DNA of 64,000 bases, taken from Cyclina sinensis (lineage: Eukaryota; Mollusca; Bivalvia; Venerida; Veneridae). Every line of letters starts with the position of its first letter. Position 1 is the stretch's first letter. Location: contig JAAONU010000003.1 of assembly GCA_012932295.1 (NCBI GenBank), positions 29,064,361-29,128,360 on the forward strand, written 5' to 3'. The translations under genes and the position numbers were made by a program. The notes below the pieces were generated by a model that worked only from the letters and a program-made list of their open reading frames with translations, made no database searches and was not told the origin of the DNA. Below, in pieces: positions 38,158 to 50,800 of the stretch.

Positions 38158-38457
38158 TTAAAATAAAAACAATATTGAATGGAAGTGTGTAAACATAAAC
38201 TTAAAATGGTCACGTATTTTAGCCGGTATTGGTTGCCAATACGACCGACGCCCCGTGCAGTGATTAATTATTTTATGTTGTAGGGATAGTGCAAGATACA
38301 GAAAGCATCCCATTCCAGAGACACCCATGGTTCTTTTCCATGTTTGGTATATAGCACTGACACGTCTCATCCGAAAGACAATTAGAAATGTTAATTTAGG
38401 AGCTGGGAATCGAACTCGTGACACCTGGTTTATCAATTCGACCACTGATTCGCTCAA
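38158..38457 (-). mobile_element. tRNA-derived SINE
   Basis: On the minus strand it starts with a tRNA-like head: AGTGGTCGAATTGATAAACC (A-box region) and GAGTTCGATTCCCAGCTCC (B box). The body carries GGAATGGGATGCTTTCTGTA and TTGCACTATCCC, shared with the copy at 52735-53020. Followed by an AT-only stretch to about 38515. Confidence 0.78.
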
Positions 38458-38777
38458 ATATAATAATATACTATATATAATTATATATAATATTATAGTA
38501 ATATAATACTATATACTGGAGAATGGCCATTCATAAATGCCTTATATTCGCTTCTAAACAAGTGTCTGTGGACATATGTATTCGCACACAAATTTTGCAC
38601 GAAACCAGGAAACGGTCGCTTTATACATGCGCAGGCGTAAAAGAGCATGTAATTTTGCAGGGTTCACCAATTTGTTGATTTGGACCTATTTTCGCCGCAC
38701 ATTGAGTAAGTTCAGGTAAATTTTGACCTTTGAACCGTGAGGTCAGCGTTAATCCTTTCGCACCTTTCCTAACTCAC

Positions 38778-38786
38778 TATAAAAAG
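38778..38786 (+). promoter_or_regulatory. TATA box of the two-exon orphan gene
   Basis: TATAAAAAG, an excellent TATA match, lies 97 bp before the ATG at 38875. A start site near 38808-38813 would give a 5' UTR of about 65 nt. Confidence 0.65.
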
Positions 38787-38874
38787 GAAGGTAAACAATG
38801 CGACTTTAGCACTTATTGCTCCTAGATAGCTTAGCTTAGAGATATCTATACTGTAGCTATTACTATAGAAAGTC

Positions 38875-41800
38875 ATGAGTTCGATGGTCTGTGCTGTTGT
38901 GAGTGTGGCTAGGCGTGTGGTGGGCTTCCTTCGCCGTGCTCTGGGCAGACTTCGTTCCCCTGCCCAGAGCTTCACTGATGGGGGTAAGTTGCTTTTTCGT
39001 TACTTTTTCACTTATTGATTTTTTAGTGCTTCTGTATTTGGCGCCTTTCTGAGCTTTGAAAATCAGATTTCTGATGAAATATGTTCATTTGTATAATCTG
39101 TATACTTACTGTGTGTGATATGTACTTCTGTTCAAAAGAGCCTGTTTTGCCCGTTATGCAAAATGGCCGTAAGTGGTATGTCTGACTGAAATGATCGAGT
39201 CTTTGATTTCATGGAAAAAAAAGCTTCCATCAGCAGTTTGAAGACTTAAAAATGAACAGTAATTCAGTTTTTAGTAGCTTTTTATAACTGAGTGAAGAAA
39301 GGGCATTGGCAGGGCCTCAATTAAGGCCCAGGGGTTGGTGATATTTGAAATTTAAAAAATGTAAAACTTTGTTTTCTGTTGTTATGGTAATAAAAATTCA
39401 AAAACACTAAGTAATGGTCTATTCTGAAAGGAGTTAAACAAAAATTTAATCAAGCCATTGATTTTTTATGAAATGATTTTTACTGAATTTTACTCATGAA
39501 AAAAACAACAAGAAAACAAAGACCTGTAATACTTGGTGTGTTAGGTCTTTTGAAAAAACTTCAATATTGCTGATATTATGATGTAAGAGAAAAACAAAAA
39601 AGTGTGCATGTGTTGGTGGGGTGGGGAACATTGAGTCAGCATGCAAGAAAATCGGTCAATTAGGTTACTGGAAATAGGGACTACTTTTATGCTAAGTCTA
39701 TTTTGGGTCTGAAAGACTGCTTGTTAACAAGTGATTTTAAACATAAAGAGCTGAAATTCTTTATTTTAAAAACTGGAGCAGAAATAAACCTATTCTGAGC
39801 ATGGAATTAATGGTGACTTGCTTCAAAGTAATTCCATTAATAATGTTTTAGGAAACTTAAACTGAAATCAAGCAGCTTAAATATCAGATGTTTTGTTTCA
39901 ATTTCAAAATGTATAAGTAATTGAAAAAAATGGAAAGAAGAATTTTAACTCTGAGGAAATACTAAGGGTTTTAAATTAAATTAGTATTAGCATACACAAA
40001 CTTTGTTTAAGGGGTGCTTAGGAGTTGACTTCAGATGGTTGGTTGGTTGGTTGGTTAGTCGCTCTGTTGAACTTTACTTATTCTGGATGACAGAAAGTGA
40101 AATAATGGGTTGCCATACATTACTGAAACTTTGTGTGCATGTAGCTTGCATTATGTATAAGTAGGAATTGTGTTATACCCCTACCAACTCAAATTATTTC
40201 TGAACTTTCAGTAGCCATTGGTCATTTTGCCTACTGGTACAGCTCTAATATATAGGCATTGTTAGTCACCTACTGTTATTTTATTTTAGGGGACTTTACC
40301 ATCCTTCTGTCAGTTTGATTGTTTAATATGCAAGAAGAAAGATTATTAACAGAAACTATTTTTTATAGTAAACTTAGTAAACGGAAATAGCAGTTTGAAC
40401 ACAAATTTTGCTGTAAGTGTACAACTGTGAAACAAGGCAAAGGGTTAGTTGATAACCTATAGTGTGTTTATGCATATAAAATTAATGTTGATGTTTTGTT
40501 GGACTTATTTCTGGATTGAAAAAAGAAGTTGTAAAAGTACATTACAGTGTGGCTCCAATAGTGTAATAAATTATAAGTATCGGTGCTTTGTGACTGATGT
40601 CTAGTAAATTGAGATTATAACCTGCCATTGTTACAATTTATTACTGACAAGACTTCCAATAGTGTGGGACCTATTCATTGCTTGCAGTTTTAAAGAATGC
40701 AATGTTATAGTAGAGGTCTTCTACATAGTTTAATTTAGTCTAGTTAATGTATATTTCTGGCCTCTAGCATATAAAATCTGAATCCTGCAATAGTTCAATG
40801 GGTTCAAATCCCACTACTGGCCATTATCTTTAGATGAGAAAGTAAATTCTTAATATGAAGAATGGAAGTACTAGCCCTTTCCAGGAACAATGGTTGGGTT
40901 AACTGCCTGATATGAGGGTGAGTGATTGAGGACATTTGGCTCAAATAAAAAACAAACAAAACAACAATTAAATAAAACACAAAGGCTTAGCTGCCCACTT
41001 AAAGATAATTAAATGGAGTTTATGCAGAATAGAGTATTATAATTGTTAAAAGTTGATGTATTTTGGAGACAGTGTGGTGAAAAGTCTGTTGATTTTGAAT
41101 TGCCTGTCTGTTTTGAAAAGTTTATGCTGTAACTTAATAAAATGTTGAAGAATGTCAAACTTGATAAGTGGTTAGAATATAGCAGTACTTATATTATGTC
41201 TACACTGGTTTGGTCTGTCTGTCCGTCTGTTGTTCTGTAGTACCAGAATGAAAGAGGTATGGAAGCTAAGGTTCATAAAACTGGGTGTGAGAATAGATAG
41301 AAATATGGAGATTGTAAAATCTAAATTTAGGGATATCAAAGAATATCATATTAAGTATTCAAAATACTTGAACAAACTTTCAAATGGATATATACATGTA
41401 GTTATCTGGATGCTTGTTATGTAAACAGTCTGGAAAAGTATTTATATGATGAAATTGTGACATTAAAATGGAATAATTCAAATTAGATATAAGATGGACA
41501 TGTGATTTTATTTGATTTTAGTTTAAATATTTTGTGAACTTGTGTATTTATTTATCAAATTTAATTATATTTAAAATCATCAGAATATCATATGCTTAAT
41601 TAATTTACCAAAATGGTTAATTTAAAACTGTGGGCCTTATATGAATTTGACTGTTGGATTGTCAATCAAGTTTTACTATAAGATTCACAAATCCTCATGT
41701 GTCAGTATACAGGGCAATTAAGGATGAAAATTGAGATAAAATGTTACATCCTATTTTTCTTTTTTCAATCAGGAACAAGTGATTTATTGTCTTATGCCAT

Positions 41801-44800
41801 GATGAATGACTATATTCTTTGATCGTTGACTGTGTACATTTCCAAATTACTGTGCAGGCACATACATTAATTAATTGTAAGAACTAAGAATGTCTTTATA
41901 TTTGGAATACATGGCTATCCACCCAAGACAGTTGCAACAACAACTCTCTTTATATAGACTATTATTACTGCCTTCAGTTATTGTACTTAGAATTTTTTAC
42001 AGGCAACTTGGCATTGGGAAATATATTTGATTAATTTAGTATCATTAAGTTTTGCATAATTTCAAAACCCTTAGCCTGCTAAATTTCTAGAATGGACTTG
42101 TCCATCTGTCAGTTTGGGCAGTATCATTTACCATTTATAGGGTATTAGTTGTTAAAATACTGACCAAAAAGAGAACAGTGTAGACTAGGATCAGACTGCA
42201 TGGATTTGCAGGCTAATTTGGTCTGCACTAGTCACAAAGGTAGAGACAATTGCTGCAGGCAGGGTAAAGATTTAAGAAAATGGAATACTCAAGTTTTAGG
42301 GAAGCCTCTTAAAGGTTTCATTATTAAACAAAATTTCGATTTTGTTTTCAAGAAGTTAAACATTTAATCTTGTTAAATGGATAACATTTTCTTGACTAAT
42401 ATTTGCATTTACCGTAAATAGAAGAAACATTTCGTCAAGGTTGTCTCCATGTAGTAATGGCATCTTAAGTGACAGTGTTAAAATGAAGCCTTAACTCTTA
42501 ATTAAGGTAGGGGAAAGAAAGAATGTGACAATCGATATGAACTTATTCTTTACATGTAAGGTACCTTATAGTGTGTAACGTAAAAACAAATCAAGTTTTT
42601 TTAAGAGCAATTTAGTCCTAGTTTAAGATTTTCAACAACACTCCAAACAGGAACAAATTAATATTGTACTCAAACTTTAACAGAAAATATCACCTATCTT
42701 TAGATTAAAAAGAATATTATATATCATATTTTATTAGGCTCTATGTTCTTGCATCCGTAAATGTTCCTTTGGTCCATTAATAGCAGGTCTTAAAATGAGC
42801 ATTTTTTATGTCCATTGAAAGATAGGACATATTATGGGAATCTCCAATGGGGAGGGGAGCAGTTTGGCGAGTTGGTAGCATCCAGATACTTTGTCCAGAT
42901 CATAACTCTTTTACTCACTGATTTCTAACTTGCTTTGCAATGAGTAGAAGTGCAGTGCACAAGAACCATAACTCTACCTGGTCCAAGTTTTAAATTATCT
43001 CCCCTCTTAATTTTTTTTGCCCTTTTATGAAAAAGAAAGTCCATACCAGAAAAATTCAGTGCATCTTAGAATACACAACCCAGAGCAGGATTCAAACTCT
43101 AGTCTTAGTGTATCAAAGGCCAACACTAACCAGTCAGCCAAAGAATCGGTTCCCTGACACAATTGTCAGAGGTTGTATTTATAAATTACGGGAAGGTATG
43201 CACTAGACCATAACAGCCAGCAGTATAAATTTAAAACTGTTAAGTGAATTGATGTGAAATTCAAGATACTAGATAGATGGCAACTGTCCAAGAAAAATAA
43301 CTCTACCTTATCCTGTTTTTGAGTAATGTCCCTTTCTTTAATTTTATAACAAATTTTTGTCTGGAGCATTACTTCAACACTATAATGAAAGGGATTTACT
43401 CAAAACTTAAAATAAAGATAGATAATTATGAAGAAGTAGGAGTGCACTCTGCAAGAAATATAATCTCTTTCTTGTCCTATTTTGAATTTTTTCTTCACTT
43501 AAAAACATTTTGTCCAGAGCATAACCTTTTAGCTCGACTATTCGAAGAATAAGGAGGGCTATATAGTTCTCGCCCCGGTGTCAGCATTGGTTCAGGTTAA
43601 AGTTTTTCGGCACGGTAACATTATTCACCTAACCCTTGCAGGTATAGCCCTGAAACTTACAATACTTAAATACCATCAAGAGCTTACTCTGCTAACAAGA
43701 GGAGGTAACTGTGTCAAGCATTTTGTGTGAATTATAGCCCCTTTTCGACTTAGAAATTTGGTTAAAGTTTTTCAGCAAGGTAGTACTACTCACCTTTCCC
43801 TTGCAGATATAGCCCTGAAACTTACAATTATACTTGTTTTCCATCAAGAGCTTACTCTGCTAACAAGAGGAGGTAACTGTGTCAAACATTTTGTGTGAAT
43901 TGTGGCCCCTTTTTGACTTAGAAATTTGGTTAAAGTTTTTCGGCAAGGTAGCACAGACTTAAGTTTAAACTTAAGTTGAGTAAGTTACACTTAAGTTGAA
44001 TTAAAGTGAAACTTAAGTTGAGTTGAACTTGAGTTGAGTTGAAGTTAAACTTAAGTTAAGTCAAAGCTAAACTTAAGATGAGTTAAACTTAAGTTGAGTT
44101 AAGCATAAGTTGAATTAAAGTTGAATAGCAGATTTGACACAGGATTTTAAAAAGGATTGAATTTTTAAATCTTAACTATCTATTGGAGGATATTTTACCC
44201 GTTTTTTGCTACACTAAGACATTTTTATACTTTGAGGATATTTTTAAACGCTACAGTTGAAGGAACTTAGCAAATATGGCAAAGAAACTTGAAGTTATGG
44301 ATAAGGATCTGAAATTACTTCAAGCCTTTAAGGAGAAAGGAGGAACTCCTGACATTGAAACAAAGGAGGACTTGATTAGTTACATTAAATATGTTGGCAC
44401 AGGTCTCAGTGGAGTTAAAGCAGGTACTACTTTGCCAGCTTCTTCCATGACAGAGCCTGGTGTAAAATTCCCTTGGATTTCTCTATTCTTTGGAGAGTCG
44501 GGGAAAGTAGAGGTGAATTACCTCACTTGGAAGTATGAAATTAGGTTTTTAATGGAAGAAAGAGTTTACACATCTAAACAGATTCTGCTAGGCATAAGGT
44601 GTTCTGTGAAAGGACAGGCCTCTGATATCTTGAAAAAAAATTATCTCCTGTAAATACTGAAAAGAATTCTCAACATTTTATGAACAGTGTATTCAACAGA
44701 AAGAACTTACTGATATATTGTGACTAAGTATCAGATATCTTCATAATATCTGGTTACTGGTATCCAGTGGAAATAAATTGCTGTCCTTGAATTTCCATTA

Positions 44801-47800
44801 ATATCTCCTTCACTTACACGAGTTTTTCTTACGAGTCCTTACGGATAGCCAACTCATAGATACTCGCAAGCATCCGTAAATAACTTGGTGCTATCCGTTA
44901 TAACTCGTTACAACTCTTAGATACACGTAGCTATTCGTGAAAGGAGAGACACAATTTTTGACATGTCCACGGATTGATTTTTCCGTAAACAGCTCGTATT
45001 AATTCGTAAGTATTGTAAACAAGTCGCAACAACCGGTAAATGCTCCATAAAATGCTCGCATGAGCCTGTAAACGATTTGCATAATTTTGCCTTACGGTTT
45101 GTTACGATTGGTTTAAGTATGTTTGCGAATCGTGACATGCTGTTTACGATTTAATTCGGGTCTATTCGCTATGGCATTGCGATAGCTTTACAGATTACTA
45201 CGTACACATATGAGTTACTACGAGCACATTACGAGTATTTACAGGCACTTTACGAATATAAACATGTACACTACTATGATTAGGGGAAGACATAAAAGCA
45301 CATAAAAGCACAAACATCATTTCATTTGTGATCCAAAAGTCAAAGTGAATAAATTTAGAATAAATTAGTAACTTTCGCTTATAGCTCAGTTCATATTTGT
45401 ATCTATAACAATTAAAACATAGGACTTATGTAATACTCTTGAGTCCGCTTCCTGGGTAAGAACCAGTTCTAGGTTGCTATAAGAAAGTCTTGCTGGGATT
45501 CGAACAAAGCATAATGTTATGTCAGAAGTAATCAAGAACTTAAGAAAAATGAACATGTACCTGAATGAAGTGGACTTTTTCTTGATAGCAGGAGTAACCC
45601 TGTCAAGAATCTCTCCGAACAGGTCAGCATCAACTCTTGAGAAAGCTAGCAGGGTCTTCTTGATTCAGCTCATTGAGAAGATAATGATACTGACCAGAAA
45701 GAACCCTGCGCGACAGCCACATCCGGCACCAAAACCTTCTGTGAGCTTGACGCCTCCTCCGTTTTCTCTGCTGCAGTGCCTCTTCCTCTTCCATCTGGGC
45801 TAGGGAAAAGAGTAGGCGTAAAAACGTTTCATATAACAACAGTTTATTTCTTTCATAAGACATGTTGTCACTTTGGATGAAAGTTGTAAGATGAAACGTT
45901 GGAAAAATGTAGAAAAACAAAAGAGAAAAACAAAAACGCAAGGACTCTTAGATATCCTTTATTAAATCGCATACACCCGTAACAATTTGTAAACAGGTCA
46001 TAACTAACACGTAATGTCATTTACGAATCGTGCAATTCCATAACTTACTTGTTATAATTCGCAAAAAGCTCGTAACATGTCTTAAACATGTTGTAATTGT
46101 CCGTACTGTCTTGTAACAAACCGTGGAAGTTTGTCGTAAATACACGTTATAGTCCGTAAATAGCTTGTAAACATCCCGTAAAAGGGCTGAAATCGTTGGG
46201 ATCCGTCAACATTTACGAATATGAGCAAACGTAAGGACTCGTAAGAAAAAATCGTGTATGTGAAGGGGGTATAAGCCAATGGGAATGACAATACATGATT
46301 ATCTCATTAAGGTTAGTAAACAAACTTAAGTATACAAACAACTTTTATACTTGCATTTTGTTTGATTTTTACATTCTTGAGCTTACCCTAATAAATCTGT
46401 GTACACTTTTATCAGACACTTTGGGTTTAAGTTTTCTGTTAAACTAATGATTGTGATGTTTAGCCTTGAAACTTACTATACTTTAGAAATTATGATCTTA
46501 GTCAAATACAGGTATTTTCTATGAATTATGGCCCATTTTTAGACTTAAAAATATGGTTAAAGTATGTGGCAAGGTAGTATGCATATTTAGTTATTATTGC
46601 CTCCAAACATACAATACTTTTTCACTTTAATTACCTCATTTTACAAGAGGAGGTAATTGACAATGGTTGTATAAGGTTTATAGCCCTTTAGTGTCAAGCA
46701 GTCAGAATAGTCGAGCGTGCTGTCCTACGACAGCTCTTGTTAAGTATGTCGTTAATTGATGTGAAACTTTAAATATAGGAAGATGGTGTCTACAAGAATT
46801 GCAATGCCCAAGAACCATAACTGTACTATTTCCTTTTTTCTGAGTTATCTCCCATTCTTTAGTTTTATAACGAGTTTTTGTCTAGAGCATAGCTTGATCA
46901 CAATGAAAGGGATTGACTTGAAACTTAAAATAAAGATAAATGGTATATGAGGCTGGTCCGGAAAGTAATAAGACAAGGCCAATATTTCAACATTTTTTCG
47001 ACACATGTATATAATATTATACCAGAATTTTCATCGGGGTCTAAACTATTGAATATTTAAAATTCAAATTATATTTTACACACATACCACCACTAAAGTC
47101 ACCATAGTAATGTCAGCAATGATTTATGGTGCACTTTGAAATTAGAGAAAAAACAAAATATCCTAACCGGAAAAATGTAAACCTAGAATATGGGAAAATT
47201 TGCGCCAAACTTCTTTATATATGAAATTATATCATTTTGAATAATTTTTTATGTTATTACAAAGTTTGCAGTTATTTTGTTGCATCAAAGTAGTAGTTGG
47301 ATAAAGCAGCAAATAAAATGAGGAAAAATGAGTGATGTTACGTTGGTAAAGTATCTTCGGAGTGTTAACAAGTTTTGTGTGTAAGTAGATATGACTATAG
47401 ATATCAAAAATATAATACATCATAAAGACAATGTTCCGGCAAATCATGCAGAGGACAGCTTACTGTCTATAAACTTTCTAGGATATAAACGATTGAGACA
47501 TGCACCCTATTGACCAGACCTTTGCTCCTTTTGAGTTTGCCTTTTGCCCTCAGCTAAAGGCGTGACAGAAGATTTACAAATCTACAAAAACTGACCACAG
47601 AATTAAGATTGATTAGTAAGGTTTTTTTTTTTTTTAATGAAATATACATAAAATGAACAAAACGACATAGGAAATGCATAATTATTACAAAATTGCAAAA
47701 TCATTAGTCGTGACACATGCTAAAATTTATAATGATCTCTGAGCGACAACTCTACTTTTGCAACTTGTCCTTTTTACTTTCCAGACAAACCTCGTATATT

Positions 47801-50800
47801 TTAATTGAAGGGCCCATGAACTGAAACTTTTTTCATCCAATTTTTAGCTCACCTGAGCACAAAGTGCTCAAAGGTGAGCTATTGGGATCATTGATTGTCC
47901 AGCTTCTGTCGGTGTGCATTGTGCGTCATCAACAATTTGACTTAACAACTTCTCCTCCTATACCTTTAAGCCAACTTTGATGAAACATGCCTGGGATATT
48001 CCTTGCATGAAGCTTTACCAAAATTGTTCAAAGAATTGAATTCCATCAAGAACTGTGGTTGCTATGGCAACTGAAAGGAAAAACTTTGAAAATCTTCTTG
48101 TCTGAAACCACAAGGCCCTGAGCCTTAAGATTTGGTATGTAGCATTGTCCAGTGGGCCTTTACCAAGTTTGTTCAAATTATACCTCTGGAGTCAAATTTG
48201 GCCACACCCTGGGGGGCAATTGATTTTACACTTTGATGATTGGTTTTATTAAATAGAAAAACCATATTGTTTTTGGGATTAGTAGGTCAATGGTCAAGGT
48301 TACAGGGACCTTTAGAGTAAAAGTATTTCTGCTGAGTAACTGTAGCACTCAGAGCCTTCAAACTTTACAGGGTAATTGTATTAGAAAAACTCTATTGTTT
48401 TTAGGGTCCATAGGTCAAAGGTCAGGTTCACAGGGACCTCTAGAGTGAAAACTGTTTCTGTTCAGTAACTGGAATACCATTTTACCCAGAGCCTTCAAAC
48501 TTCATAGAATGATTGCCCTTACTCAGTAAAAGAACCTGTCATATTTGGGGTCATTAAGTCAAACATCAAGGTCACAGGGACCTGAAGAGTGAAAGCTATT
48601 TCTGCTCAGTAACTGCAGTACCATTACACCCAGAACCTTCAAACTTCATAGGGTAATTATATTAGAAGAACCCTATTGTTTTTGGGGTCCCTAGATCAAA
48701 GGTCAAGTTCACAGGGACCTGTAGAGTAAAACTATTTCTGCTCAAAAATTTGAGTATCATTACACCCAGAGTCTTCAAACGTATTGCAAACTTATTCAAA
48801 CTTGCGAACAACGGACACCCATAACAACCAATAATGATACTTGTAACTTGAGCAATGAGACTCAGGTGAGGGATTTAGGGCCATCATGGCCCTCTTGTTG
48901 AAATTATACCTTTGAGGTTATTAATAGTCCTGCCCTGGGGTCACTTGATATTACATGGGCTTGTATAAGAAAGATTAAAAAAATCTTATCTTAAACTGTA
49001 TGCCTTAGAGCTTAGGGTCCTACTTGTAGAAAATATATATGAAAATCTTCTTGTCTGAAACTGTAGATGTTTTGTATCTTGCATTGTCTTGTGGACCTCC
49101 ACCAGGATTGATTAAATTATCCCCTCTGGGTCATTAATGGCCTTGCCTTGGGGTCAGTTGATTTTACTTAGGCTTTATAGAAAAACTTTAAAAACATTGT
49201 TGTTTGAACACCCCCTCCCTCCCCCCAAACCCCCCCCACCCCCCAGCCAATCCCCCTTACCTGCTTGGCACCAGGGGTCACTTGAGTTAGTAAAGGCTTA
49301 TATAGGGAAAACTTTGAAAATCTTAACCAGAAGGCCTATTGCTTAGATATTTTGCATGCAGGATCATCTTTGCATGCAGGATCATCTTGAAGTCTTCTAC
49401 CAAGATTGTTCAAATGGTTCTCTTGTGGTTAAAATTGACCTCACCCCAGGGGTCACTTGATTTTTGTAAAGACTTGCATAGAAATTTTTAGCTCACCTGA
49501 GCTATTGTGGTGTCCGTCCATTGTTATCTGGGGTCAAAAACTAGGTCACAGGGCCAAAAAGTAGAAAAACCTTGTTAATGCTCTAGAGGTTACATTTTCA
49601 GTCCAAATATCCATGAAATTTGTCAGAAAGGTTGTTTCAATGATTTCTAGCCCAGATTAGGATATGGGTCATCTGGGATCAAAAACTAGGTCACAAAGCC
49701 CTAAAATGTAAAAACCATTTTAACACTCCAGAGGTTACATTTTCAGTCCAGATATCCTGGAAATTTGTCAGACAGGTTGTTTTGATGATTTCTAGCTCAT
49801 CTTTGGTCAAAAACTAGGTAACAGAGCCCAAATATGGAAAAACCTTGTTAACACTCTAGAGTTAAGATTTTAATTCCAAATAACCTGAAAATTTGTCCGA
49901 AAGGTTGCTTCTATGATTTCTAGCTCAAGTTTGAATATGTGTCATCTGGAGTAAAAAACAAGGTCACAGAGCCCAAATATTGAAAAACTTTGTTAACACT
50001 CTAGAGACTACATTTTCAGTCCAAATATCCTTGAAATTTGTCAGAAAGGTTGTTTTGATAATTTCTAGCTCAAATATGGATATGGATAATCTGGGGTCAA
50101 AAACTAGGTCACAGAGCCCAAATATGGAAAAACTTTGTTAACATTCTAGAGGCTACACTTTCAGTCCAAATAACCTGGAAATTTGCCAGAAAGATTGTTT
50201 CAATAATTTCTAGGTCAAGTTCGAATATGGGCCATCTGGTGTCAATTAACCAGCTCCATAGCAACTTTGTTCTAAGCAGTCATATTCAGGTGAGCAATAT
50301 AGGGCCATCATGGCCCTCTTGTTTCTACTTTCTGTCATAGAGCCTTTATTTATTGATTGATACTTTATTTGGTTCAAAGACACCTTGCATGAAACTCTTC
50401 CATTCAATTGGGGTTAAGGTAGCTGAGTGAGGCTAAAAATAGATTAATCAACTTTACTTCATAGAGCTTTCATGTAGTGACCAAAATCTTAGATATTTGG
50501 TATGTAGATTCCTTGCACAGACCTCTAGCCTTATTTGGGGGTTTGAGGCCACTGGGTCAAGGTCACCACAGCAAACAATAGATTTTTACTACTTTCTATC
50601 ATAGAGCCATTATTTATTGACTGATATTTTAGATATTTGGTTTGTAGGCACCAAGAAATCTTCATTTAGAAAATGTAATACTGCTTTTGATGTTTGCTTA
50701 GTACTCAGCTGAATAATCAGGGCCATCATGGCCCTTTTGTTTTCATTTCTTTAGTTTTTATGGATGGGGATGGGGGTAGGTACCTGCTGCCCAACCACAG

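Larger units (their letters stand above)
43527..46742 (+). mobile_element. HINE-like element carrying two nested insertions
   Basis: Starts TTTTAGCTCGACTATTCGAA; ends with subterminal GAATAGTCGAGC (the inverse of GCTCGACTATTC), hairpin GCTGTCCTACGACAGC and TCTTGTT. Two core units of about 165 bp (TATAGCCCTGAAACTTACAA; AACAAGAGGAGGTAACTG) precede the insertions, and divergent units resume at 46.4-46.7 kb. Confidence 0.82.
42803..46945 (+). mobile_element. HINE-like element split by later insertions
   Basis: Starts TTTTTTATGTCC...GGACATATTATG (5' hairpin). Core units with TAACTCTACCTxxTCC and AGTTTTATAACxA occur at 42.9-43.0, 43.24-43.53 and again at 46.74-46.94 kb, the last after a second element (43527-46742) ends. 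A SINE-like head sits at 43078-43160 and a mariner relic begins at 46948. A 3' terminus was not found. Confidence 0.55.
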
